From Halorhabdus salina (GTDB lineage: Archaea > Halobacteriota > Halobacteria > Halobacteriales > Haloarculaceae): a DNA stretch of 64,000 nt. The notes below the pieces were generated by a model. It made no database searches and had not been told where the DNA came from. It worked only from the letters and a program-made list of their open reading frames with translations. The first letter of the stretch is position 1, and every line of letters starts with the position of its first letter. Position numbers and translations under genes: made by a program. This document shows positions 51,943 to 61,661 of the stretch, piece by piece. The stretch is taken from the NCBI RefSeq assembly GCF_013839425.1, contig NZ_JACDNP010000001.1, positions 484,301-548,300 of the forward strand, written 5' to 3'.

Positions 51943-53478
51943 TCACGACGAATCCTCGGCGTCGTGGCGCGGATCAGTCGGTGACGGGCCCCCGGAATCG
52001 CCTGCGTCGGCCTCAGACGACGCCCCGTCCGGATCAGCCTCGTCGTCGGCAGCCTGCAACTCCTGGGCGATTTCCTCGATTTCCTCGTCCGTGATGTCCG
52101 CGTCGTCTTCAGTGTCCTCGGTAGACGTAGCGGTCGATTCGTCGTCCTCGCTGGCAGTATCTGGTTGTCCGTCGTCGGTGGGGGTCGAGTCCTCGCCCCG
52201 GACGATCGGTTCCTCGTCGTCCCCGGTCGAACCGTCTTCGGGCGTCGCTGGGGGTTCGTCGAGTGGCGATCCGGTGGATCGTTCGTCGTCGGCACTGGCA
52301 GTGGATTCGTCGCGTTGCTCCTCGGCCGGGACGTCAGCCTCTTCGAGTGCATCCGCGATCTGGTCGTCTTCGGCACCGTCAGGATCGTCGATGTCCATGC
52401 CGACGCCCGCGTATTCACGGAGTCGCTGTGCCGCGTCCGTGTCCGGCCCCTCGTCGATCGGCTGGTCGTCGGCTTCCTCGCCGAGATCGACGGCCGTCTC
52501 ACCCAGATCGAGATCGACACCGCCAGCCGCACGCTCGTCATCGCGGATGGCATCCATCACCGACTCGTCGGCCTGTTCGATCGCCTCGTCAGGGATCTCG
52601 ACGCCCTCGTCAGTGACGGTGATGTCGTCCGGATCCAGCGGTTCGGCGAGGTCCCGGGCCGTTTCGAGGGGTGATTCGGCATCTTGCCGGTAGGCCTGGC
52701 CCTCTTTGCCGTCGCCACTGGCAAAGGCGTCGGCCGCCTCCGCGAGCCAGTCGGCTGCCTGCCAGAGGCCAGTCGCTTTCAGCCGGGCGCGCTCGAAGTG
52801 CTCGTCCAGTTGTGCCGCATCGACGAACCGCCCAGACGTGGCGAACTGCTCGGCGGCAGTCGTGAACTCCTCGCGGGCACGCTCGAAGTCACCCCGGGCG
52901 ACCATCCAGTCGTGGTCTTCGAAGCCGCTCATCGCACTCGTGAACGCGCGCCGCCCTTCGACGTAGTGGGCGTGGCCCACGCGATACCGCGAGATGGCCG
53001 CTGCGTCGCCACCGATCTCCGCGACGGCGCGCTGGATCGCCTCACCGTTTGGCCGTTCGTGCGGATCACGAGTCGACCAGGCGTACCTGATCACGCCGTC
53101 CAGGTCGACGACGAAGACGGCTCGTTCGGGGCGCCGCTGGCCGTGTTCATCCTCGAAACCGACCTCGTACGCCTCGGCAACCTCGCCGCGCGTATCGGCA
53201 CACAGCGGCATATCGAGGTCGTATTCGGCGGCGAACGCCCGATGGCTGTAGACGGTGTCGGGACCGACGGCGACGACGGCAACGTCGGGTTGCATCGCGA
53301 AGAGATCCAGTGCAGAGAGGTCACTGTCGCCATCACAGGCTGGGTTGAAGTCGCCAGGATAGAACGCGAGCACGACGATCTGTTCGCCGACGTAGTCCGC
53401 AAGCGAGAGGTGCCGGATAGCGTCGTCCTCGATCGCCGGCAACTCGAAGGTCAGGGCGTTGGCCCCGTCCTGAAGCAT
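51943..53478 (-). CDS. Peroxiredoxin with a long acidic C-terminal extension
   Basis: 511 aa. Residues 1-160 are AhpC/TSA-type, with FYPGDFNPACDGD placing the peroxidatic Cys at 48; Thr of the usual TPxC is Asn here. Helical repeats follow (about 170-270), then about 240 very acidic, Ser/Thr/Asp/Glu-rich residues that are probably disordered. Redox enzyme or bacterioferritin-comigratory-type; the tail is unusual. Confidence 0.8.
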   Translation of the reverse strand: MLQDGANALTFELPAIEDDAIRHLSLADYVGEQIVVLAFYPGDFNPACDGDSDLSALDLFAMQPDVAVVAVGPDTVYSHRAFAAEYDLDMPLCADTRGEVAEAYEVGFEDEHGQRRPERAVFVVDLDGVIRYAWSTRDPHERPNGEAIQRAVAEIGGDAAAISRYRVGHAHYVEGRRAFTSAMSGFEDHDWMVARGDFERAREEFTTAAEQFATSGRFVDAAQLDEHFERARLKATGLWQAADWLAEAADAFASGDGKEGQAYRQDAESPLETARDLAEPLDPDDITVTDEGVEIPDEAIEQADESVMDAIRDDERAAGGVDLDLGETAVDLGEEADDQPIDEGPDTDAAQRLREYAGVGMDIDDPDGAEDDQIADALEEADVPAEEQRDESTASADDERSTGSPLDEPPATPEDGSTGDDEEPIVRGEDSTPTDDGQPDTASEDDESTATSTEDTEDDADITDEEIEEIAQELQAADDEADPDGASSEADAGDSGGPSPTDPRHDAEDSS

Positions 53479-53555
53479 GCAAAAGTGGTTGTTCGTCAGC
53501 CCTCAAAAGCGTGCCTCTCCGGTCGACTTTTATCTGAGCGTGAAAAAGCCCTCGC

Positions 53556-54053
53556 GTGGAGTGTCACGTCCGCTACGAAGGCGACGACGATCCCGAGAAG
53601 TGCACAGCCCGAAAACTTGCCAAGTTCGACCTGGCGACGCTACACAACTCCGTTCGAGCGACGCCACCCGGGATCGTGCTAAACCCCTTCGCCGAGCAAG
53701 CACTGTCGCCAGCGGACGCCGATCAGGACCGACTGATCGCACTGGATTGCTCCTGGGAGACAGCCGAACGCGAGGCCTTCGATCTGGCCGGCATCCAGCG
53801 ATCGCTTCCGTTTCTGGTGGCGGCCAATCCCGTCAACTACGGGACGCCCTTCCAGTTGAACACGGCTGAGGCCTTCGCGGGCGCGCTGGCGATCCTGGGC
53901 GAACGCGAACAGGCCGAGGAGTTGCTCTCGAAGTTTACCTGGGGGCACACGTTCCTCGAACTCAACGAAGAGCCACTGGCCCGGTACGCCGACTGTACGG
54001 ACTCGACCGAGGTCCTCGAAGTCCAGGACGACTATCTGGCTGACAAAGACTGA
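53556..54053 (+). CDS. tsr3: rRNA aminocarboxypropyltransferase Tsr3 (DUF367)
   Basis: 165 aa, GTG start. [58 protein letters not shown] and [15 protein letters not shown] follow the family. Transfers the acp group from SAM to m1-pseudouridine of small subunit rRNA. Confidence 0.92.
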   Translation: MECHVRYEGDDDPEKCTARKLAKFDLATLHNSVRATPPGIVLNPFAEQALSPADADQDRLIALDCSWETAEREAFDLAGIQRSLPFLVAANPVNYGTPFQLNTAEAFAGALAILGEREQAEELLSKFTWGHTFLELNEEPLARYADCTDSTEVLEVQDDYLADKD

Positions 54054-54056
54054 CGT

Positions 54057-54568
54057 GTCCCATCGGTGTCTCAGACGCCACGAGTGAACTCGAAGCGATC
54101 CGGGATCGCGTCGGGGAGAATATCCCGATCTCGGGCTGGTACACGGCCGACGAAATCGCGACGTCCGAGGCGTTGAACGGCCGCTACGATCAGACGGTCG
54201 TCGTATGGTCCTGACGAACGAACCACGCGAATCCGCCATGGCTACCCCACTGGACTATCGTCGTCTCATCGAATTCGCCATCGATCGCGAGGGGGAGTCA
54301 TCGGTCGCGAGGGGGAGTCATCGGTCGCGAGCAGACTGTCTCGCTGGCCACCGACATCGAGGGGCTTGCGGTCGATTCGGACGGCACTGTCCAATCGATG
54401 AGCGATTCAGGCAACGAAACCTCAGAAAACTGGTTGCTGCTTAAAAAGCGGCCACGGGGCAATCACCGCGTTCGTCATCACGCGTCGTCTGGAAAACGCC
54501 GTCGACGATCCCGAGAGACTTCCGGAGACCGTTCGTCGATACGTCAGAATGGTTCTCAGGGTGGCGTG
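54057..54568 (+). pseudogene. Decayed coding sequence downstream of tsr3
   Basis: Coherent but frame-shifted pieces: ATSELEAIRDRVGENIP (frame ending at 54214), MATPLDYRRLIEFAIDREG (54238 on), GREQTVSLATDIEGLAVDS, and ITAFVITRRLENAVDDPERL ending at 54568. A 20-bp tandem duplication (GGGGGAGTCATCGGTCGCGA, about 54293-54332) lies at one break. Original family unknown. Confidence 0.45.
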
Positions 54569-55599
54569 AAGCCGCTCTCGGGCAACTCGACCTGGAGCGG
54601 ACTCTGTGGAGGAGATTCAGGAACCTCAGGTTCGTTGTAGACCGCCGGAGCGACGTCGTTCGGGCCATCGGGATAGAACAGCGCGGCCAACGTTTGAATC
54701 TGGGGCCGGCCGACGCCGAGTTCGAACTGTCCGCCGCCGTACATCGAAATATCGTTATTCATACAGTAAGAGACAACGCCACAGAGGGCTTCGATCGTCC
54801 CGATCCGTGACGGTTTAACGTTGATCCAGGCCGGATCGAAGGGGAGCGTCGAGAGGGACGAGACGTCTTTGATCGGCACATCCCAGGAGAGGCGACCAGT
54901 GTTTGCGTCGAGCAGGGACTCGGTGCCATCGCTGAGTGCGGGATCTTCGATAATGGCCTCGGGAAACGCTGTGAGGAGCTGTTCGTACAACCGGGGGTTG
55001 GCCGGTTGGTGGACATCAGCGTGTGCATACTGGCCTTTCAGGTCGAGGATTTCCACCGCATCGGTCTTAGCGAGGTCGTCGATCAGGTCAGCCGTCCAGT
55101 CGGCTGTCGGATCGAGTTTGAGTACGACGTCGGGGTAGGCCTCCTGAAGGCGGTCGACGCGATCGATCGACGGTGGTTCGTCCAGTCGCGTGCTCACGAC
55201 GAACTGGACAGGGTCGGGGTCGCGCTCGAAGACCTCGGCGATCGAGCGATCAGCCTGTCGTAAGGCAAGGTCAAGCGCGGCGCTTTCGAACGCCCACCGA
55301 CGGTATCGCCGTGACGGCGGCCGCTGGGGACCACTGGGGAAGAGGTTCATCTCAGCCAACGTCTCTGAGAAGGAGTCGATCGTGTACTCGCCGGCGAGCG
55401 TCGGTGGGGCACTCGCCGCCAACGCGTGATGATCCTCGGCATCGTAAGTGACGTCTTCGCCACGACCGACAAGCCCCTTACCGCGGAGTGTGACGGTCGT
55501 CGTAACTCGCTCGAATCCGCTCGACGTATTTCGTTCGAGTTGAGACAACTCGTAGCCGTCGATGGTCACCGAGAGATCCGCGACGCGCTCGTAGTCCAT
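54556..55599 (-). CDS. Enolase-superfamily enzyme (mandelate racemase/muconate cycloisomerase type)
   Basis: 347 aa from [13 protein letters not shown]. Enolase superfamily signals: LKLDPTADW (Lys), [20 protein letters not shown] (Glu metal ligand), INVKPSRIG (Lys). Reminiscent of o-succinylbenzoate synthase or dipeptide epimerase families, but the metal-ligand set is not fully regular, so substrate is open. Confidence 0.75.
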   Translation of the reverse strand: MDYERVADLSVTIDGYELSQLERNTSSGFERVTTTVTLRGKGLVGRGEDVTYDAEDHHALAASAPPTLAGEYTIDSFSETLAEMNLFPSGPQRPPSRRYRRWAFESAALDLALRQADRSIAEVFERDPDPVQFVVSTRLDEPPSIDRVDRLQEAYPDVVLKLDPTADWTADLIDDLAKTDAVEILDLKGQYAHADVHQPANPRLYEQLLTAFPEAIIEDPALSDGTESLLDANTGRLSWDVPIKDVSSLSTLPFDPAWINVKPSRIGTIEALCGVVSYCMNNDISMYGGGQFELGVGRPQIQTLAALFYPDGPNDVAPAVYNEPEVPESPPQSPLQVELPESGFTPP

Positions 55600-55694
55600 G
55601 CGACGGTGTGTGGGCGGGAGAGCCATCAATGGTCCGGCCGGGACGAGGCGACTCGGAAACGCTTAAACGCGCCCGCCGGTTAGCCAGCGTCACG

Positions 55695-55844
55695 ATGGCA
55701 CGATTCGAGAAAGCAGAGGGACGCACCCTCGAGAAACAGATCTGCATGCGCTGTAACGCCCGCAACCCCAAGCGCGCCGAGAAGTGTCGCAAATGTGGCT
55801 ACGCGAATCTCCGACCCAAGGCCAAAGAGCCCCGTAGCGCCTAA
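55695..55844 (+). CDS. rpl40e: Ribosomal protein L40e
   Basis: 49 aa. Zinc knuckle CMRC-x10-CRKC (17, 20, 31, 34) with basic flanks; standard archaeal length. Confidence 0.94.
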   Translation: MARFEKAEGRTLEKQICMRCNARNPKRAEKCRKCGYANLRPKAKEPRSA

Positions 55845-55918
55845 CTACGCGATCGACACGGGTTCCGAACACGCTGGGTTTGGGAAGGCTTTTCTCTTGG
55901 GCTCGCCGCGATTCGGGC

Positions 55919-56827
55919 ATGGCTATCGGCGACGTAACCGAAGTAACAACTGGGTCCTGTAGTGATCTCTATTACGTCGACACCGGCATGTACGAGGTGG
56001 CCAGCTACGGCTCGGTGTACATCTTGGACGCCGAACGTCCAACAATCGTCGAGACTGGGATCGGAACCCACCACGATCGGATCCTGAAGGCGATCGACAC
56101 CGTGGGTCTCGCCCCAGAAGACGTCGAGATGATCGCCGTCACGCACGTCCATCTGGATCACGCGGGCGGGGCCGGCTTTCTGGCCGAAGCGTGTCCAAAT
56201 GCCACGATCGGTGCCCACGAGATCGGCGCACCCCACCTGGTCGATCCGGGTCAGCTGTGGGCGGGAACCAAACGCGCGGTCGGCGATCAGATCACGCATT
56301 ACGTCGAACCCGACCCCGTGCCCGGAGAACGCATCCGCAAGATTACAGACGGCGACGAAATAGATCTCGGCGATCACACCCTGATCGCTCACCACGCACC
56401 GGGTCACGCCCCCCATCAAGTCGTTTTCGAGGATCCCGACAACGACGCCGTCTTTACCGGCGATGGGGCTGGATTGTACGTCCCCGAGCGCGATCGGGCA
56501 GAGCCGTCCTCGCCGCCGCCGGATTTCGATCTTGAGCAGGCACTTAAAGACATCCAGACCATCCAGGGGATAGCGCCGGAAACGCTCTTGTACTCCCACT
56601 TCGGTCCGGCACGGCGCACACACCAGCTCGATGGATACGCGCGCCGGTTGGGCGACTGGGTTCAGACCGTCACAACGGCTCGGGCGGAACTCGGCGACGA
56701 CGAGAGCGTGATCGAGCACTTCGCAGGCGAGACCGATGCAACCGAGATCTGGGGCGAGCAGAAGGGGCGGGGCGAGACGGCGATGAACGTCCGCGGCGTG
56801 CTTACCTATCTGGATCGAATGGCGTGA
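55919..56827 (+). CDS. MBL-fold metal-dependent hydrolase
   Basis: 302 aa. HVHLDHAGG (76-84), HHAPGHAPH, and DAVFTGDGAG, the metal ligands of metallo-beta-lactamase hydrolases. Substrate unknown, perhaps thioester or glyoxalase II-like. Confidence 0.9.
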   Translation: MAIGDVTEVTTGSCSDLYYVDTGMYEVASYGSVYILDAERPTIVETGIGTHHDRILKAIDTVGLAPEDVEMIAVTHVHLDHAGGAGFLAEACPNATIGAHEIGAPHLVDPGQLWAGTKRAVGDQITHYVEPDPVPGERIRKITDGDEIDLGDHTLIAHHAPGHAPHQVVFEDPDNDAVFTGDGAGLYVPERDRAEPSSPPPDFDLEQALKDIQTIQGIAPETLLYSHFGPARRTHQLDGYARRLGDWVQTVTTARAELGDDESVIEHFAGETDATEIWGEQKGRGETAMNVRGVLTYLDRMA

Positions 56828-56947
56828 GTCGCCTCGGGGTCACGCCCCGTGGCATTCGCCTCGACAGCCGGTAAAATCGCCGCGTCCCACCGGGATCGGC
56901 CGATTTATTGCCGTCGGGCGAATGGCCAGTAACATGGAGGGATCTCC

Positions 56948-58834
56948 GTGAGCGCCGGCGGTGCGGACGTGATTGTGTTACTGGTCGCCATGATCTTCGC
57001 GTTGGGCGTCGGTGCACAGTTACTTGCCGCACGCTGGCGCCTCCCCAGCATCATCTTCTACATCGCCGCCGGGCTGGCGATCGGTCCCCTGTCTGGACTT
57101 GTGCTCCCGGAGCGGCTGTTCTCCCTGGAAACGTTCGGCGCGGCACCCCTCTCGGCGATCGTCGGCCTCTCGGTGGCAATTATCGTCTTCGAAGGGGCCT
57201 TTCACCTTCATATCGACCGATTGCGGGAAGCACCGGCCGCAACCTTCCGGTTAGTCACCCTCGGGGCGGCGATCGCGCTAGTCGGGACGGGCGTCGCCGT
57301 CAAACTCGCCTTCGCTGAGACCACCTGGGGACTATCCTTCCTTATCGGCGCGCTGCTCGTGGCGACCGGACCGACGGTGATCGCCCCGATCTTGAACGTC
57401 GTGCCGGTCCGAGACCGGGTCGCGGCCGCTTTGGAGACCGAAGGGATCGTCAACGACGTGACGGCGGCGATCACGGCGGTCGTCGTCTTCGAGGTGATCG
57501 TCCTCAGTGGCGCGCCGCCGGTCGAGTTGCTCAGTGCGTTCGCCGAACGACTCGGCCAGGGCGTCCTGGTCGGCCTGATCGTCGCGGCAGTCGTCTACTA
57601 CTTGCTGCGGTACGTCGACCTCTCGCCGGGGGACGCCCCACGGAACGCACGCCTACTTGTGCTTGCGGGGGCGATCGTCTCCTATGCCGGTGCGAACTAC
57701 CTCTCAGGTGAAGCCGGGGTCGCCGCCGCCGCGACGGCGGGGATCGTCCTGGGCAACATGGACATCCCCTACGAGGAGGAGATCACCGCGTTCAAGGGCG
57801 ACGTGACGCTGCTCGTCCTCTCCTTTGTATTCATCACGCTGGCGGCGATCCTCGAGTTGGACGTGCTCCTCGACGTCTGGCTGCCTGGGCTGATTGTTGC
57901 AGTGGCGGTCGCGGCGGTGATCCGCCCCCTGCTGATGTACGTCTCGACTGTCGGGGGTCGGTTCACCGTCGGCGAGCGGGCGTTCATGAGTTTCGTCGGG
58001 CCGCGCGGGATCATTCCCGCCTCCGTCGCAACGCTGTTCGCGATCGAACTGCAGTCACAGGGCATGGTCGCGGAGGCAAACGTCCTCATCGGGACCGTCT
58101 TCCTGGTCATCCTCGCCACGGCCGTCGTCGAAGGCGGCCTGGCACGCTACGTCGCACAATACTTAGACGTGATACCAATGCGAGTCATCATCGTGGGCGG
58201 CGGCCGCGTCGGCCGCGCGCTCGCCGACCGTCTCGAAGCGCGTGGAGAGAACATCGTCATCATCGAAGACGACGAAACACAGGTCGAAGCCATCCGCAAC
58301 GACGGATTCACTGCCGTCATCGGCGACGGGACTGACACCGACGTGTTGCGTGAGGCCGGTGCGGGCAACGCCAAGACGATCGTCGCCGCGACTGGCGACG
58401 ACGACACGAACCTGCTGGTCGCACAGTTGGCGAGCACGAACTTTGAGATCGAGGACGTCATCGCGCGGGCGAACAATCCTGACAACGTCGAAGCGTTCGA
58501 GGACTTGGGCGTCCGAACAATATCGTCCTCGCTAGCCGTCGCGTGGGCGATCGACAACCAGATCGAGCGGCCGGCCATCGCCGAGTGGATGACTGACGTG
58601 GGCCCCGTCGGCGACGTCCAGGAGGTCGAAGTGACCAGTGACAACCTGGTCGGCCGGACGATCCGAGAGATCGGCCCGGAGCTGCCCGATACGTGTCTGA
58701 TCGCCTTGGTTAGCAAGGACAGCGAATCGTTCGTCCCGAGCGCCGATTACACCGTCGAGAAAGGAGACAAAGTGACGCTACTGGGTGAGAACGAAGCGGT
58801 CCGAAATGGGATGGCGTTCTGCCAGGGATCGTAA
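56948..58834 (+). CDS. CPA1-type Na+/H+ antiporter with TrkA (RCK) C-terminal domains
   Basis: 628 aa, GTG start. About twelve helices with GPTVIAPIL and the EGIVNDVTAAI region of NhaP-type antiporters, then a TrkA-N domain (VIIVGGGRVGRALADRLEARGENIVIIEDD, nucleotide-binding) and TrkA-C. NhaP proteins with RCK domains exchange Na+ or K+ for protons under ligand control. Confidence 0.9.
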   Translation: MSAGGADVIVLLVAMIFALGVGAQLLAARWRLPSIIFYIAAGLAIGPLSGLVLPERLFSLETFGAAPLSAIVGLSVAIIVFEGAFHLHIDRLREAPAATFRLVTLGAAIALVGTGVAVKLAFAETTWGLSFLIGALLVATGPTVIAPILNVVPVRDRVAAALETEGIVNDVTAAITAVVVFEVIVLSGAPPVELLSAFAERLGQGVLVGLIVAAVVYYLLRYVDLSPGDAPRNARLLVLAGAIVSYAGANYLSGEAGVAAAATAGIVLGNMDIPYEEEITAFKGDVTLLVLSFVFITLAAILELDVLLDVWLPGLIVAVAVAAVIRPLLMYVSTVGGRFTVGERAFMSFVGPRGIIPASVATLFAIELQSQGMVAEANVLIGTVFLVILATAVVEGGLARYVAQYLDVIPMRVIIVGGGRVGRALADRLEARGENIVIIEDDETQVEAIRNDGFTAVIGDGTDTDVLREAGAGNAKTIVAATGDDDTNLLVAQLASTNFEIEDVIARANNPDNVEAFEDLGVRTISSSLAVAWAIDNQIERPAIAEWMTDVGPVGDVQEVEVTSDNLVGRTIREIGPELPDTCLIALVSKDSESFVPSADYTVEKGDKVTLLGENEAVRNGMAFCQGS

Positions 58835-58883
58835 GTCCCGGGTTGCCAGCATTTAACAGCCCACTAGTCGACGGTCCAATCGA

Positions 58884-59906
58884 ATGAGTGCTGGGACACT
58901 TCTGGCGGATGTGGCGATCATCGTCTTCGCGTCGGCCACAATCTGGCTCGGCAGCGGCTGGTTCGAACGCGCAAGCGACCGGCTAGCCACCCATTACGGC
59001 CTCCCGGAAGTCGTCCAGGGAGCCATCATCGCGGCCGTCGGCTCGAGCATGCCCGAACTCGCGACCGTCGTGATCGCCAGCCTCGCGAACTCACTCGCGA
59101 TCGGGGTCGGCGGGATCGTCGGCTCAGCGATCTTCAACGTGCTCGTCATCCCCGGACTCGCGGGCCTGTTGACCGACGACCCCATCGAGTCTAACCGAAC
59201 GCTCGTCTACAAGGAAGCCCAGTTCTACATGCTCGCCGTCTCGGCGTTGTTGATCACCTTCGCGCTGGGCGTGATCTACTATCCCGCCGGCGATGGCCTG
59301 GAGGGCACGATCACTCGACCGCTCGCGTTGCTTCCCCTGGCACTGTACGGCCTGTACGTCTTCATCCAGTACCAGGACACGGCTGATCACGTGCCCGAGG
59401 AAACCGATCGGGCGGCCGTGGCCCCACGACGGCAGTGGCTTCGCCTCGGGGCCGGCCTGCTCGCTATCCTCGTCGCGGTTCACTTCCTCGTCGAAGGCGT
59501 CTCGTCACTCGGCGTGACCTTCGGCATCCCCGAGTTTCTGCTGGGCGTGACGATCGTCGCCGCCGCGACGAGTCTGCCGGACTCGCTGGTCAGCGTTCGC
59601 GCGGCCCGCGCCGAGCGGCCGGTCGCCTCACTAGCGAACGTTCTGGGGTCGAACACCTTCGATCTCCTGGTGGCGATCCCCGTCGGCGTCCTGCTGGTCG
59701 GCGAGGCGACGATCGACTTTGCGATGGCCGTCCCGATGTTCGGCGTGCTCACGGCGGCAACCATCGCCTTGTTTACCGTCATGCGAACCGAACTCTCGCT
59801 GACCGACGGCGAGGCCGTCGGCCTACTTGGGATCTACGCACTGTTCGTCGGCTGGGTGATCCTCGAGACACTCGACGTGGTCGTCGATCTGTTACCGAAC
59901 GCCTGA
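58884..59906 (+). CDS. Sodium/calcium exchanger family (CaCA) protein
   Basis: 340 aa. Two homologous halves with alpha repeats: AAVGSSMPELATVVIAS and VAAATSLPDSLVSVRAA, plus GSAIFNVLVIPG and GSNTFDLLVAIPVG. Cation antiporter of the cell membrane. Starts 49 bases after the CPA antiporter; the two may share a transcript. Confidence 0.9.
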   Translation: MSAGTLLADVAIIVFASATIWLGSGWFERASDRLATHYGLPEVVQGAIIAAVGSSMPELATVVIASLANSLAIGVGGIVGSAIFNVLVIPGLAGLLTDDPIESNRTLVYKEAQFYMLAVSALLITFALGVIYYPAGDGLEGTITRPLALLPLALYGLYVFIQYQDTADHVPEETDRAAVAPRRQWLRLGAGLLAILVAVHFLVEGVSSLGVTFGIPEFLLGVTIVAAATSLPDSLVSVRAARAERPVASLANVLGSNTFDLLVAIPVGVLLVGEATIDFAMAVPMFGVLTAATIALFTVMRTELSLTDGEAVGLLGIYALFVGWVILETLDVVVDLLPNA

Positions 59907-59926
59907 GCTGTCGCCCGGATCCCACG

Positions 59927-61537
59927 TCAAACGGCCGATTCGTCTGCCTCGACGGCCGGTTCGTCGATGTACCGTTCTTTCCAGGTGCCCCGGAGGAACC
60001 ACGCGACGCCGACGACCGCACCGACGATGTTCCCAAGCGCCATCCCGACCCAGACGCCAGTGGCGCCCCACTCGAGAACGAACACGAGGGCGTAGACGCT
60101 CCCGACGCGCCCGATCCACAGCGTCAGGATCGAGATAACCATCGCCGTCCGGGTGTTGCCCGCGCCGCGGAACGCCCCGAGGATTACTTGCGTGACGCCG
60201 ATGAAGGCGAACTCGACCGATCTGATGCGGACGTACTCGACGCCGTTGGCGATCGTCGCCGCCGCGTCGGGCACGTCACCCATGAACACGGCGACGATGG
60301 GTTCGGTGAACAGGACGGCGATCACGGCGACAACTGTCATCACTGCCGCGCCCGTCCCAGCGGCCAGCCAGGTCGCCCGTGAGGCGCGATCGGCGCGATC
60401 GGCCCCGAGATTTTGTCCGACCATCGTGTCGATGGCCCGTCCCAGCCCCATCGCCGGCAGGAAGACCAGCGAGATGAGACGATTCCCCAGCCCGTAGGCG
60501 GCAACCACGGGCGGTGTGAACGTGACGATCATCGCCGTCAGCGTAATCATCGCCAGCGCACTGGTCGATTGTTCCACCATACTCGGCGTCCCCAGCCGGA
60601 TGATATCCTCGATGACGCTCAGATCGGGCCGAAGATGCTCGAACGTGACCGCTGGCCCGATACCTGTGCCGAACAGCAGCCAGAGACCGATCGCGGTCCC
60701 GACCCCACGCGAGAGGATCGTCGCCAGCGCCGCCCCCTCGATGCCGAGGCCTGTAAAGCCGGTTGTGGCCTGTAAAGAGGCTTCCAGGCCGCCAAGGCCC
60801 AGCCACGTGAACAGCGGGTTGTTGGCAAATCCGAAGATGAAGAACGGATCCAGAATGACGTTGAGACCGACGGAGACGACCATGACGAACATCGGGGTGC
60901 GCGTATCGCCGTAGCCCCGCATGAGCGCCGAGAAGACGAAAAAGCCGAACATCAACGGGATACCCATAAAGATGACTTCCATGTAGTCGGCCGCAAGCGG
61001 GATGACCGAGGCAGCCGTCTGGGCGTCACTGGGGAGTATTTCGAGTGCTGGACGGGTGTAGAAGAAGCCGACAACCCCGATGACGACCGATAGCAGGCTG
61101 ACGAAGCTGACGGTCTGGCCGGTCACAAGACCGGCTGAGCGGTCACCTTTCGCACCGGTGTACTGAGCGACGAGAATAGCGCCGGCAGTCGTGAAACCGC
61201 CGGCGACGGCAATCAACAGGAAGATCAGCGGAAAAGCGAGACTGATCGCACCGACGGCGTCAGCCGAGAGCCGCCCGAGCCAGAGCGTGTCAGCGATGTT
61301 ATAGGTGACCTGCAGGAGCTGGATGACGACGATCGGCCAGGCGAGAGAGATCAGCGGGCGGACGAGACCACCCTCGGTAATCGAATCGGCGGAACTCGCA
61401 TCGTCGTCCGCATCGTCGATCGAGTCAGCAGGCGACTCTGCCGCCGGTTGTTCGGGTGGCGGACCGTCCGATGGTGGTGGGTCCCCAGCGCCGTTTCCGG
61501 AACTCGATGGGCCACCGTCGGCTGGAGGGTCAGTCAC
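59927..61537 (-). CDS. MATE family efflux transporter
   Basis: 536 aa. Acidic/Pro-rich N-terminal tail of about 60 residues, then twelve helices with MATE motifs (ISLAFPLIFLLIAVAGGFTTAGAILVAQY; PSMVEQS; GQNLGADRADRASRATW). Na+ or H+ driven drug export. Convergent with the CaCA gene. Confidence 0.92.
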   Translation of the reverse strand: MTDPPADGGPSSSGNGAGDPPPSDGPPPEQPAAESPADSIDDADDDASSADSITEGGLVRPLISLAWPIVVIQLLQVTYNIADTLWLGRLSADAVGAISLAFPLIFLLIAVAGGFTTAGAILVAQYTGAKGDRSAGLVTGQTVSFVSLLSVVIGVVGFFYTRPALEILPSDAQTAASVIPLAADYMEVIFMGIPLMFGFFVFSALMRGYGDTRTPMFVMVVSVGLNVILDPFFIFGFANNPLFTWLGLGGLEASLQATTGFTGLGIEGAALATILSRGVGTAIGLWLLFGTGIGPAVTFEHLRPDLSVIEDIIRLGTPSMVEQSTSALAMITLTAMIVTFTPPVVAAYGLGNRLISLVFLPAMGLGRAIDTMVGQNLGADRADRASRATWLAAGTGAAVMTVVAVIAVLFTEPIVAVFMGDVPDAAATIANGVEYVRIRSVEFAFIGVTQVILGAFRGAGNTRTAMVISILTLWIGRVGSVYALVFVLEWGATGVWVGMALGNIVGAVVGVAWFLRGTWKERYIDEPAVEADESAV

Positions 61538-61661
61538 GCCTGAATCGAGGAGAGTTTGCGGGATTAACGTTGTGTTAGTGCCTCGACAGTGGTGTCTTCG
61601 ACACCGGCGTTTGACGACGCGACCCCCGATGTTAAAGTGCCTGACGACCCGTCATTGATCG

